This document shows, piece after piece, positions 1 through 8,192 of a DNA stretch of 64,000 nucleotides. The stretch's first letter is position 1. Every line of letters starts with the position of its first letter. The notes under the pieces were generated by a model that worked only from the letters and a program-made list of their open reading frames with translations, was not told where the DNA came from and searched no databases. Source of the DNA: Pseudomonas marginalis (GTDB lineage: Bacteria; Pseudomonadota; Gammaproteobacteria; Pseudomonadales; Pseudomonadaceae); the NCBI RefSeq assembly GCF_008692035.1, contig NZ_VTFG01000002.1, positions 1,674,001-1,738,000 on the forward strand. The letters run 5' to 3'. Position numbers and translations under genes: made by a program.

Positions 1-3000
1 CGTTATCAGCGGTGCGCAGATACAGCTTGAGACCAAGCTCAGCGAGCTGGATACCGGTGCTGGCGATCGCTTGCCTCATGGCGTCCACCAGCAACGGCGG
101 CGTAGCAAAGCGCTTGTACAGCCACGCCTCCTTGGGCGGAAGGCGCTCCGGCGCCTGGGCCGGCTGGGCGTGGTAGAGGCCCACCAGGCGATAATTCGGC
201 ACCAGCCTTGGCTCACCGCGGTCCCCCACGGGAAACAGACTGTCCAGGGTCGTCCCCAACGGCGCCGGCAACGTAGCGATGTAATTCGAGGTGGTACGGT
301 GTTTCAGCACCACGCCCACCGCCGCCTGCCCCAGCAAGTCGACGCTGCTCAGGGCGACCAGCACCGCGCTGTGCCCCATCGACAGCAGCGGGGTAAAAAA
401 CGGCAGGTCCTGCACCGAGGTGACAGGGCTGCCCAGGGTCCAGCCGTGCAGCACACGCCCCCGCACCCCACCCCAGACCTTGCTGCCCACCACGACCCGC
501 AGGTCCCCGGCCTGCGCCAGGTTCCACACCGCCCCCTCGAACGCGGTGAGAGGCTGCGCCGGCTCGATCCCCGTCAACTGCCGCAACAGGGATTGTTCGG
601 CCTGGGAACCGCTGCTCGTGTACTTGAGCAATGCTCCGTCAGGACCGGACAGATAATGCACCGGGGTGAAATCACGGTGGGACAGGGCAAACACCTGATC
701 GGCATTCAAGAAGAAGCTGCCGGTCAGCACAACCTGGTCCGGGTTGTAGCCCGGGTTGTAGCGCTCCACCTCGCCAGGCTCGGCCGGATAGGAACGGTAG
801 AAGCCCTGGCATTCATAAGAGGGCGGAGCAATGAACCGGGACCGATCATCCGTGCCCAGGAGGGTGAGGAAGTCGAACCGCACGCCGGTGCTGACTTGCG
901 GCTCGGTGGCAAAGAAATGCCCGCCAGGCTTTTTCAGGATGACTCCACCGAACTCGCGCGCGCGTCGCGTCCCGATACGCCGGTGAGCCCACAGTGCCGC
1001 ATCATCCGCAGACACAAACGCCGGGCTCAAGGCCGGCAGGGAAGCCACGGCGGTCGCGGCGCTCGGCAGGGACGACGCGGCGGCAAACGCTCGCCAGTGC
1101 CGGTCAATGACGCCAGGCGGCCCCCATAGCGCATTGCCCAGGACCACCCGCAGGCGACTGACCCCAGCCAACTTGCGCACGCCTTCGGCAGGCGCATAGG
1201 TACCGTCCGCCAGGTCTCTGGCAATCAGGCTGCCGCCCGGCGCCGGCGCGAACAATCGCGTGAATGCGGCCTGGTCCGCCCCTTCCGGCTCCAGCACAAG
1301 CAGGCTGTCTGCAGCGCCGGAGAGGTAGCCCGGCACGCGCAGTTGATGAATCCTGTGGGCCTCGACATCAGTAAAGCCCTGGAAGTAGACGCTGGCATCT
1401 TCGCGGGCCCACTTCGTCTTGAAGTCGGCATCGAGGTTCTCCCATGACAACGCCATGTGCGAGCCGAACCAGGCGTGCAGTTGATAACCACCGGGTAACG
1501 CCAACTGTTTGCTGTAAGCGTCCCACGGGTAGAACCCCTGGAACCCATAAGGGTTGGTGCCCGCCTGCAGCAATTGCGTCAGTACAAAGTGCTGGTCGGG
1601 GTGCTTCAGAATCAGCGCCACATAGGCGCGGTCACGGCGCTCGCCCACCTGCGCATGGGCAAACTGTGCGGCCTTGTCGGCCGACGAAAACGCCTGGCCG
1701 AGGCTGGCCTGCTTGAAGGGGAAGCGTGCATAGGGCGTCCAGTTGTTCTCGACCACGCCTTCCACGTCCCACAGCGGGCTGGTCTGTTCGACGCTCAACT
1801 CACCGGCTTCGGCCACCTGTTTCACAAACTGGCGCGGGGTCAGGGTTCCCGCCGCGAGGGCCAGGTCAAGGCCGGGCTCATCGGTGGTGAACAATCGCGT
1901 TTCCGCCGGTGAGCCGCTGAACCGGTAGCGCAGCAAGGCATTGTCCTTGGTGCGCAGGTACAGCGAGATGCCCAGCACGGAGGGCGCCGTATGCATGTAG
2001 CGGCGGGCCTTGGCGATGTAGGCCGCCAGCTCCCGAGGGCTGAAGAACTGCTGGTACAGCCACGGTTCCACCGTCGGAAACTGCGCCGGCACCGGCCGCG
2101 ACAGATAGAAGAAGCCCTGCAGGTGAAAGCCCTCCGGCAAGGGTGGCCCGCCCGCCAGCAAAGGCAGGTGGTTGTCGGTGGGCAACTGCTCTGCACTGCT
2201 GAGTACGAAGGGCTGGGTGGCGGCGAACTCATCGCGCAGCTCATGCTTGAGCAGCAGGGCCATCTGGCTGACATTCGGCATGCGCCGCATGCGCGCCTGC
2301 ACGGCGTTGAGCGCCTGGGTGACCTCGGGATACACCGCCCCGCAGGCGATGGTGGGCTGGCCGCTGTTCAATGGCAGATAGGGCCGCCAGCGCTGATCGA
2401 TGACACCGGGCACCCCGCCCCAGTCATCGCTGGCGACCAGCAACGACAGGCGGCCTACCGACGCCACTTTCCTGATAAAGCCTTCGAGCGTGCCATCGTG
2501 ACCATCGGCGGGCACGGCTGTACTGACGTCGTCGATCCAGTCGACAAACTTGCGCTCGGCCTCGGAAAAACCCGGCTGGTACTTGAGCAATACGCCCTGG
2601 GGGCCCGACAAGTAGGCGGTGCCGAACGCACGCCCTTCATAGTGGTTGAAGACCACATCGCGGGTGGAAAAAAAGCTGTTGAAGATACGCACCTGGCGGT
2701 CCCGATAACCGGGATTGAGGGCCTTGAGCTGGGCAAACTGGTCAGGGTGAGAATGCACCCCGCCCACCAGTTTGTAGCCCGCAGGATCGAGGAACTCGTT
2801 CTGCGCCCCGCGCTCCAGCAACAGCGAAAAGTCGAACGTCGCCGCCTTGCCGGGAATCGGCTCGGTGGCAAACACTTTGCTATCGGCCAGGCGCTGGAGA
2901 ATGACACTGCCGTACTCGCGGTCGCGCTTGTCGCCAATGCGCTCGTGCACATAGCGTGCAGCATCGTCGGCACTGATAAACCCAGGGCTGAGGGTATATC

Positions 3001-3049
3001 GAAGGCCCCTCGCTGCCGCGCGCTCCTCTCTGGATAAATGCTCTTGCAT
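1..3049 (-). CDS. Giant DUF4329-like repeat protein (3' end beyond window)
   Basis: The minus-strand frame is open for at least 1016 codons from the ATG at 3049 (GGGAG a few bases upstream) to the window edge, so the C terminus is missing. The protein is made of about five units of roughly 215 residues, starting near residues 24, 235, 453, 676 and 885. Each unit has an entry motif like FISADDAARYVHERIG or FVSADDAALWAHRRIG, a strand like REYGSVIL, a GYKLVG-type strand and a WGGVPGVIDxxWRP-type exit. This matches what I know of DUF4329. Only unit 1 has E45, H99-S-H101-P102 and S128-T-R-D131, the pattern of JAMM/JAB metalloproteases. No signal peptide or membrane segment is seen. It is divergent from urtA. 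The function is unknown; the family call is from memory of the motif pattern. Confidence 0.75.
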   Translation of the reverse strand, partial: MQEHLSREERAAARGLRYTLSPGFISADDAARYVHERIGDKRDREYGSVILQRLADSKVFATEPIPGKAATFDFSLLLERGAQNEFLDPAGYKLVGGVHSHPDQFAQLKALNPGYRDRQVRIFNSFFSTRDVVFNHYEGRAFGTAYLSGPQGVLLKYQPGFSEAERKFVDWIDDVSTAVPADGHDGTLEGFIRKVASVGRLSLLVASDDWGGVPGVIDQRWRPYLPLNSGQPTIACGAVYPEVTQALNAVQARMRRMPNVSQMALLLKHELRDEFAATQPFVLSSAEQLPTDNHLPLLAGGPPLPEGFHLQGFFYLSRPVPAQFPTVEPWLYQQFFSPRELAAYIAKARRYMHTAPSVLGISLYLRTKDNALLRYRFSGSPAETRLFTTDEPGLDLALAAGTLTPRQFVKQVAEAGELSVEQTSPLWDVEGVVENNWTPYARFPFKQASLGQAFSSADKAAQFAHAQVGERRDRAYVALILKHPDQHFVLTQLLQAGTNPYGFQGFYPWDAYSKQLALPGGYQLHAWFGSHMALSWENLDADFKTKWAREDASVYFQGFTDVEAHRIHQLRVPGYLSGAADSLLVLEPEGADQAAFTRLFAPAPGGSLIARDLADGTYAPAEGVRKLAGVSRLRVVLGNALWGPPGVIDRHWRAFAAASSLPSAATAVASLPALSPAFVSADDAALWAHRRIGTRRAREFGGVILKKPGGHFFATEPQVSTGVRFDFLTLLGTDDRSRFIAPPSYECQGFYRSYPAEPGEVERYNPGYNPDQVVLTGSFFLNADQVFALSHRDFTPVHYLSGPDGALLKYTSSGSQAEQSLLRQLTGIEPAQPLTAFEGAVWNLAQAGDLRVVVGSKVWGGVRGRVLHGWTLGSPVTSVQDLPFFTPLLSMGHSAVLVALSSVDLLGQAAVGVVLKHRTTSNYIATLPAPLGTTLDSLFPVGDRGEPRLVPNYRLVGLYHAQPAQAPERLPPKEAWLYKRFATPPLLVDAMRQAIASTGIQLAELGLKLYLRTADN

Positions 3050-3076
3050 GACACTCCCTTGATCATGTTCGTCGTC

Positions 3077-3092
3077 GGTGCCCATGGGCACC
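3077..3092. promoter_or_regulatory. Perfect 16-bp palindrome in the urtA / DUF4329 divergent region
   Basis: GGTGCCCATGGGCACC is an exact palindrome 28 bp upstream of the repeat-protein ATG. It may be an operator for that gene or a distal site for urtA. No regulator is assigned. Confidence 0.35.
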
Positions 3093-3172
3093 GGGCTCGC
3101 ACAACGCTTGCCATGCAGAAGCGTCCTCGCTTGAACCGCCAGCAGGGCGCTGCATAGTTATCGAGGCCCCAG

Positions 3173-3187
3173 GCACTCTTTAGGCGC
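3173..3187 (+). promoter_or_regulatory. Candidate NtrC-binding site upstream of urtA
   Basis: GCAC-N7-GCGC is one base from the NtrC dyad GCAC-N7-GTGC. It lies about 125 bp upstream of the expected urtA start site, a normal distance for an enhancer-binding protein. Further GGTGC and GCACC half-sites lie between here and the promoter. Confidence 0.35.
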
Positions 3188-3280
3188 ATCCCCTGCACCG
3201 CCAACGCCTGCACGCTCCGCATTGGTGCGTCAACGCCAGGCACCGGGCTCCAGCCCCCGCAAAACCGGGCGTTGCGCCAT

Positions 3281-3297
3281 CGGGCACAGCCCTTGCT
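3281..3297 (+). promoter_or_regulatory. Sigma54-type promoter of urtA
   Basis: GGGCAC-N5-TTGCT matches the -24/-12 consensus TGGCAC-N5-TTGCW, with the invariant GG and GC at correct spacing. It predicts a transcript start near 3308 and a leader of about 50 bases before the urtA ATG. The rest of the 311-bp gap (3050-3360) holds the dyads listed separately. Confidence 0.65.
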
Positions 3298-3360
3298 AGT
3301 ACCCCTTCAGCGTTCACATCGGCCTATCAAAAAAAACTAAACGTTTACGGAGACCGCACC

Positions 3361-4626
3361 ATGAAGCGTCGCAGCTTGATCAAGGCTTTCACCCTGTCCG
3401 CCTCCATTGTCGCCATGGGCCTGACCTGGACCGTGCAGGCCGCCGAGACCATCAAGGTCGGCATCCTGCACTCGCTGTCCGGGACCATGGCCATCTCCGA
3501 AACGTCCCTCAAAGACATGGCGCTGATGACCATCGACGAGATCAACGCCAAGGGCGGGGTGAACGGCAAGATGCTTGAGCCGGTGGTGGTGGACCCGGCG
3601 TCGAACTGGCCGCTGTTCGCGGAAAAGGGCCGGCAGCTGCTGACCCAGGACAAGGTCGCCGTGGTGTTCGGCTGCTGGACCTCGGTGTCGCGCAAATCGG
3701 TATTGCCGGTGTTCGAAGAGCTCAACGGCCTGCTGTTCTACCCGGTGCAATACGAGGGTGAAGAGATGTCGCCGAACGTGTTCTACACCGGTGCGGCGCC
3801 GAACCAGCAGGCGATCCCGGCGGTGGAATACCTGATGAGCGAAGAAGGCGGCAGCGCCAAGCGTTTCTTCCTGCTCGGCACCGACTATGTGTACCCGCGC
3901 ACCACCAACAAGATCCTGCGTTCGTTCCTGCATTCCAAAGGCGTGGCGGACAAGGACATCGAAGAGGTCTACACCCCGTTCGGCCATGCCGATTACCAGA
4001 CCATCGTCGCCAACATCAAGAAGTTCTCCGCCGGCGGCAAGACGGCGGTGATTTCCACCGTGAACGGCGACTCCAACGTGCCGTTCTACAAGGAGCTGGC
4101 CAACCAGGGTTTGAAGGCGACCGACGTACCGGTGGTGGCCTTCTCCGTGGGTGAAGAAGAGCTGCGCGGCATCGACACCAAGCCGCTGGTGGGCAACCTC
4201 GCGGCCTGGAACTACTTCCAGTCAGTGGAGAACCCGGTGAACAAGAAGTTTGTCGCCGACTGGAAAGCCTACGCGAAGAAACACAACCTGCCGGGCGCGG
4301 ACAAAGCGGTGACCAACGACCCGATGGAAGCCACCTACGTGGGCATCCACATGTGGGCGCAGGCAGCCGAGAAAGCCAAGTCCACCGATGTCGACAAAGT
4401 GCGCGAAGCCCTGGCCGGCCAGACCTTTGCCGCGCCATCGGGCTTTACCTTGACCATGGACAAGACCAACCACCACCTGCACAAGCCGGTGATGATCGGC
4501 GAGATCCAGTCCGACGGGCAGTTCTCGGTGGTGTGGCAGACCCAGGAGCCGATCCGGGCGCAGCCGTGGAGCCCGTACATTCCTGGCAATGACAAGAAGC
4601 CGGACTACGCGGTGAAGAGCAACTAA
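3361..4626 (+). CDS. urtA: Urea ABC transporter, substrate-binding protein UrtA
   Basis: The 421-residue periplasmic receptor of the urea importer begins with a Tat/Sec-like signal (MKRRSLIKAF, hydrophobic stretch, cleavage near VQA-AE around residue 29). The mature protein starts with IKVGILHSLSGTMAISE, typical of the amide/urea branch of the type I periplasmic-binding family. Length is normal. ACGGAG precedes the ATG. It is the first gene of urtABCDE-ureDAB-C and has a sigma54-type promoter, so nitrogen control is expected. A REP pair separates it from urtB, which may let the binding protein be made in excess over the permease. Identification is firm because all five urt genes follow and urease genes come next. 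Confidence 0.95.
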   Translation: MKRRSLIKAFTLSASIVAMGLTWTVQAAETIKVGILHSLSGTMAISETSLKDMALMTIDEINAKGGVNGKMLEPVVVDPASNWPLFAEKGRQLLTQDKVAVVFGCWTSVSRKSVLPVFEELNGLLFYPVQYEGEEMSPNVFYTGAAPNQQAIPAVEYLMSEEGGSAKRFFLLGTDYVYPRTTNKILRSFLHSKGVADKDIEEVYTPFGHADYQTIVANIKKFSAGGKTAVISTVNGDSNVPFYKELANQGLKATDVPVVAFSVGEEELRGIDTKPLVGNLAAWNYFQSVENPVNKKFVADWKAYAKKHNLPGADKAVTNDPMEATYVGIHMWAQAAEKAKSTDVDKVREALAGQTFAAPSGFTLTMDKTNHHLHKPVMIGEIQSDGQFSVVWQTQEPIRAQPWSPYIPGNDKKPDYAVKSN

Positions 4627-4646
4627 GTCTCACGACAGATCAAAAA

Positions 4647-4751
4647 TGTGGGAGGGGCGGTGCGACGATTCGACTTGCCCCCGATAGCTGAGTGTCAGGC
4701 ACTGCATGTGCTGACTGATGCACCGCAATCGGGGGCAAGCCCCCTCCCACA
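4647..4751. repeat. REP pair between urtA and urtB, left copy a long variant
   Basis: Two inverted REP copies flank a short spacer. The right copy is the ordinary ATCGGGGGC...CCTCCCACA core. The left copy carries an extra GGTGCGACGATTCGA block inside its loop, the same block found at 31540-31580 and 42571-42651. In the transcript this forms a stable hairpin between the binding-protein gene and the permease gene. Confidence 0.85.
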
Positions 4752-4780
4752 ATTGACCGCGTACGATCAGGACAATTTGT

Positions 4781-6283
4781 ATGCCCACTGCCCTGCACCG
4801 TTTCATCCTCACGGCCCTGCTATTGCTGCCTTTGGCGGCCCATGCCGGCGACGCCGAAGACTTCCTGGCCGCCAACCCGACGCAACAAGCCAAGCTCCTC
4901 CAGGACTGGGCCGCCCAGCCCGATCCGGCGCGCATCGAGTTGGTGGACGCCCTGCAACAGGGCCAGCTCACGCTCAACGGCGAGACCAGGACCGTACGCC
5001 TGAACAACCGCCTGCGCGGCTTGATCGACAACGTGCAGGCCAGCCAGCAACTGCTCGCCGCCGACCCCAAGGTGCGCCTGGCCGCGGCACGCACCCTGCA
5101 AAAAAGCGCGCAACCGGCGCAACTGAAATTCCTCGACCAGCAGGTCGCCGCCGAGACCAACGAGGATGTGCACTCCGCCCTCAGCCTGGCCCTGGCCAAC
5201 CTGCAACTGGTCGACACCGACCCGGCCGTGCGCCTCGCCGCCGTGCGTCTGCTCGGCAGTACCGGCGACCCGCTGGCCCGCACGCGCCTCGAAGCGCTGC
5301 TGGAGCCCGGGGTGGAAACCGACGCCGCCGTGCACACCGCCGCCGAGACCAGCCTGGCCCAGGTCAAACGCAAACTGATGCTGGGTGAGATCCTCGGCCA
5401 GGCCTTCAGCGGCATGTCCCTGGGCTCGATCCTGTTGCTGGCGGCCCTGGGCCTGGCGATCACCTTCGGCCTGCTCGGCGTGATCAACATGGCCCACGGC
5501 GAGATGCTGATGCTCGGTGCCTACTCCACCTACGTGGTGCAGCTGCTGATGCAGCGCTATGTGCCCCAGGCCATCGAGTTCTACCCGTTGATCGCACTGC
5601 CGGTGGCGTTCTTCGTCACCGCCGCCATCGGCATGGCCCTGGAGCGTACGGTGATTCGTCACCTGTATGGACGCCCGCTGGAAACCCTGCTCGCCACCTG
5701 GGGCATCAGCCTGATGCTGATCCAACTGGTGCGCCTGGTGTTCGGTGCGCAGAACGTCGAGGTCTCCAACCCTGCGTGGCTGTCCGGCGGGATCCAGGTG
5801 CTGCCCAACCTGGTGCTGCCCTACAACCGCATCGTGATCATCGCCTTCGCGCTGTTTGTGGTCGTGCTCACCTGGCTGCTGCTGAACAAGACGCGCCTGG
5901 GCCTCAACGTGCGCGCCGTGACCCAGAACCGCAACATGGCCGCCTGCTGCGGCGTGCCCACCGGGCGGGTGGACATGCTCGCGTTTGGCCTGGGCTCCGG
6001 TATCGCGGGCTTGGGCGGCGTGGCGCTGAGCCAGATCGGCAACGTCGGCCCTGACCTGGGCCAGAGCTATATCATCGACTCGTTCCTGGTGGTGGTACTC
6101 GGCGGCGTCGGCCAGTTGGCCGGCAGCGTGATGGCAGGGTTCGGCCTGGGTATCGCCAACAAGATCCTGGAACCGCAGATCGGTGCCGTGCTCGGCAAGA
6201 TCCTGATCCTCGCGCTGATCATTCTGTTTATCCAGAAACGCCCGCAGGGACTCTTCGCACTGAAAGGACGGGTGATCGACTGA
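4781..6283 (+). CDS. urtB: Urea ABC transporter permease UrtB
   Basis: This 500-residue protein has a signal-like N terminus (MPTALHRFILTALLLLPLAAHAG), then about 180 residues of helical, HEAT-like periplasmic sequence with phrases such as DPKVRLAAARTL and DPAVRLAAVRLL. A LivH-type permease domain begins near GMSLGSILLLAALGLAITFG (about residue 210). The extended N terminus is normal for UrtB and distinguishes it from LivH. The membrane part contains GVINMAHGEMLMLGAYSTY and a C-terminal FIQKRPQGLFALKGR. The stop codon overlaps the urtC ATG by one base (TGATG), so the two permeases are translationally coupled. Confidence is high from length, domain order and neighbours. Confidence 0.95.
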   Translation: MPTALHRFILTALLLLPLAAHAGDAEDFLAANPTQQAKLLQDWAAQPDPARIELVDALQQGQLTLNGETRTVRLNNRLRGLIDNVQASQQLLAADPKVRLAAARTLQKSAQPAQLKFLDQQVAAETNEDVHSALSLALANLQLVDTDPAVRLAAVRLLGSTGDPLARTRLEALLEPGVETDAAVHTAAETSLAQVKRKLMLGEILGQAFSGMSLGSILLLAALGLAITFGLLGVINMAHGEMLMLGAYSTYVVQLLMQRYVPQAIEFYPLIALPVAFFVTAAIGMALERTVIRHLYGRPLETLLATWGISLMLIQLVRLVFGAQNVEVSNPAWLSGGIQVLPNLVLPYNRIVIIAFALFVVVLTWLLLNKTRLGLNVRAVTQNRNMAACCGVPTGRVDMLAFGLGSGIAGLGGVALSQIGNVGPDLGQSYIIDSFLVVVLGGVGQLAGSVMAGFGLGIANKILEPQIGAVLGKILILALIILFIQKRPQGLFALKGRVID

Positions 6284-7350
6284 TGAACCAGCCATTGATG
6301 CTTACGGCCACGCAAAAGGCCGGCCCCCAGGTGACGATTGCAGTCGGCGCGGTGGTGCTGTTGCTGCTGCTGGCCCTGCCGGTGTGTTCGCTGCTGTCGC
6401 CGGAAAACCCGCTGCATGTATCGGCCTACACCCTGACACTGGTGGGCAAGATCCTTTGCTACGCCATTGTCGCCCTCGCCCTGGACCTGGTGTGGGGCTA
6501 CGCGGGGATGTTGTCCCTGGGCCACGGCCTGTTCTTTGCCCTCGGCGGTTATGCCATGGGCATGTACCTGATGCGCCAGGCCGCAGGCAGTGAGCTGCCG
6601 GCGTTCATGACGTTTTTGTCGTGGACCGAATTGCCCTGGTATTGGGTCGGCACCGAGCACTTCCTCTGGGCCCTGTGCCTGGTGGTGCTGGCGCCGGGCG
6701 TGCTGGCGCTGGTGTTCGGTTTCTTCGCGTTCCGCTCGCGGATCAAGGGCGTGTATTTCTCGATCATGACCCAGGCGCTGACCTTTGCCGGGATGCTGTT
6801 GTTCTTTCGCAACGAGACCGGGTTCGGTGGCAATAACGGCTTCACCAACTTCCGCAGCATCCTCGGTTTCGGCATCACCGAACCGGGCACGCGGGCCGTG
6901 CTGTTCGTGGCCACGGTGGTGCTGCTGGTGGCGAGCCTGTACATCGGCTGGCGCCTGGCCCGGAGCAAGTTCGGCCGGGTGCTGACCGCCCTGCGCGATG
7001 CCGAGAACCGCCTGATGTTCTGCGGCTACGACCCGCGCGGCTTCAAGCTGTTCGTGTGGGTGCTGAGCGCGGTGCTGTGCGGCCTGGCAGGCGCGTTGTA
7101 CGTGCCGCAGGTGGGCATCATCAACCCGAGTGAAATGTCGCCGACCAACTCCATCGAAGCCGCCGTGTGGGTGGCCCTGGGCGGGCGTGGCACGCTGATC
7201 GGGCCGTTGCTCGGCGCCGGCGTGGTCAACGGCATGAAGAGCTGGTTCACCGTGGCCTTCCCGGAGTACTGGCTGTTCTTCCTCGGGGCGCTGTTCATCA
7301 TCGTCACCCTGTACCTGCCCAAGGGCGTTATCGGGCTGTTGAAGAAATGA
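6283..7350 (+). CDS. urtC: Urea ABC transporter permease UrtC
   Basis: The 355-residue LivM-type permease pairs with UrtB to form the urea channel. Hydrophobic segments run through most of the protein. The diagnostic stretch LVWGYAGMLSLGHGLFFALG lies near residue 70 and the LGGRGTLIGPLLGAG region near residue 300. It ends with LYLPKGVIGLLKK, usual for the family. Its ATG overlaps the urtB stop by one base, and the urtD ATG chosen here follows its stop by nine bases, so urtB-D are one transcript. Confidence 0.95.
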   Translation: MNQPLMLTATQKAGPQVTIAVGAVVLLLLLALPVCSLLSPENPLHVSAYTLTLVGKILCYAIVALALDLVWGYAGMLSLGHGLFFALGGYAMGMYLMRQAAGSELPAFMTFLSWTELPWYWVGTEHFLWALCLVVLAPGVLALVFGFFAFRSRIKGVYFSIMTQALTFAGMLLFFRNETGFGGNNGFTNFRSILGFGITEPGTRAVLFVATVVLLVASLYIGWRLARSKFGRVLTALRDAENRLMFCGYDPRGFKLFVWVLSAVLCGLAGALYVPQVGIINPSEMSPTNSIEAAVWVALGGRGTLIGPLLGAGVVNGMKSWFTVAFPEYWLFFLGALFIIVTLYLPKGVIGLLKK

Positions 7351-7358
7351 GGAACGTC

Positions 7359-8180
7359 ATGCTCGAACCTATTTTCGATGCGGGCAGCGGCCGCGATGCC
7401 ATCGGCATCGGCCAGGCCGCAGGCACCGGCCTGAACACCCGCCACGGCACCATCCTGACCCTGGAAGATATCAGCGTCAGCTTCGATGGGTTCAAGGCGC
7501 TCAACGACTTGAACCTGTACATCGGCGTCGGTGAATTGCGCTGCATCATCGGCCCCAACGGCGCGGGCAAGACCACACTGATGGACGTGATCACCGGCAA
7601 GACCCGGCCCAGCCACGGCAAGGCCTGGTTTGGCGAAACCCTCGACTTGACCAGCATGAGCGAAGTGCAGATCGCCCAGGCCGGCATCGGCCGCAAGTTC
7701 CAGAAACCCACGGTGTTCGAAGCCCTGAGCGTGTTCGAAAACCTGGAGCTGGCGCAGAAGACCGACAAGTCAGTGTGGGCCAGCCTGCGTGCGCGCCTGA
7801 GCGGCGAGCAAAAGGATGGAATCGATGAAGTGCTCGATACCATCCGCCTCACCGCCTCAATGCATCGGCCCGCCGGCTTGCTCTCCCACGGCCAGAAGCA
7901 GTTCCTGGAAATCGGCATGCTGCTGATGCAAGACCCGCAACTGTTGCTGCTGGACGAACCGGTGGCGGGCATGACCGACGCCGAGACCGAATTCACCGCC
8001 GAACTGTTCAAGCGCCTGGCGGGCAAGCATTCGTTGATGGTGGTGGAACACGACATGGGCTTTGTCGGCTCGATTGCCGACCACGTCACCGTGTTGCACC
8101 AGGGCAGCGTGCTGGCCGAAGGGTCGCTGGAACAGGTGCAGGAAAATGAGCGGGTGATCGAGGTCTACCTCGGTCGCTAA
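7359..8180 (+). CDS. urtD: Urea ABC transporter ATP-binding protein UrtD
   Basis: The 273-residue ATPase of the urea importer has Walker A GPNGAGKTT, signature LSHGQKQFLEIGMLL and Walker B LLLLDEPVAGM, in the LivG-like order. The start at MLEPIFDAG is preferred because GAGGAA sits eight bases before it. An in-frame ATG at 7347 overlaps the urtC stop and would add only four residues. The N-terminal segment of about 30 residues before the ABC domain is typical of UrtD. It works as a heterodimer with UrtE, 12 bases downstream. Confidence 0.94.
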   Translation: MLEPIFDAGSGRDAIGIGQAAGTGLNTRHGTILTLEDISVSFDGFKALNDLNLYIGVGELRCIIGPNGAGKTTLMDVITGKTRPSHGKAWFGETLDLTSMSEVQIAQAGIGRKFQKPTVFEALSVFENLELAQKTDKSVWASLRARLSGEQKDGIDEVLDTIRLTASMHRPAGLLSHGQKQFLEIGMLLMQDPQLLLLDEPVAGMTDAETEFTAELFKRLAGKHSLMVVEHDMGFVGSIADHVTVLHQGSVLAEGSLEQVQENERVIEVYLGR

Positions 8181-8192
8181 GGAGAACTGAAC

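Noticed and set aside
71..3037. Long plus-strand open frames opposite the giant repeat protein
   Set aside because: They are low-complexity, Arg/Gly/Gln/His-rich translations caused by high-GC codon bias on the minus strand; the minus frame has conserved repeat units and a ribosome site.
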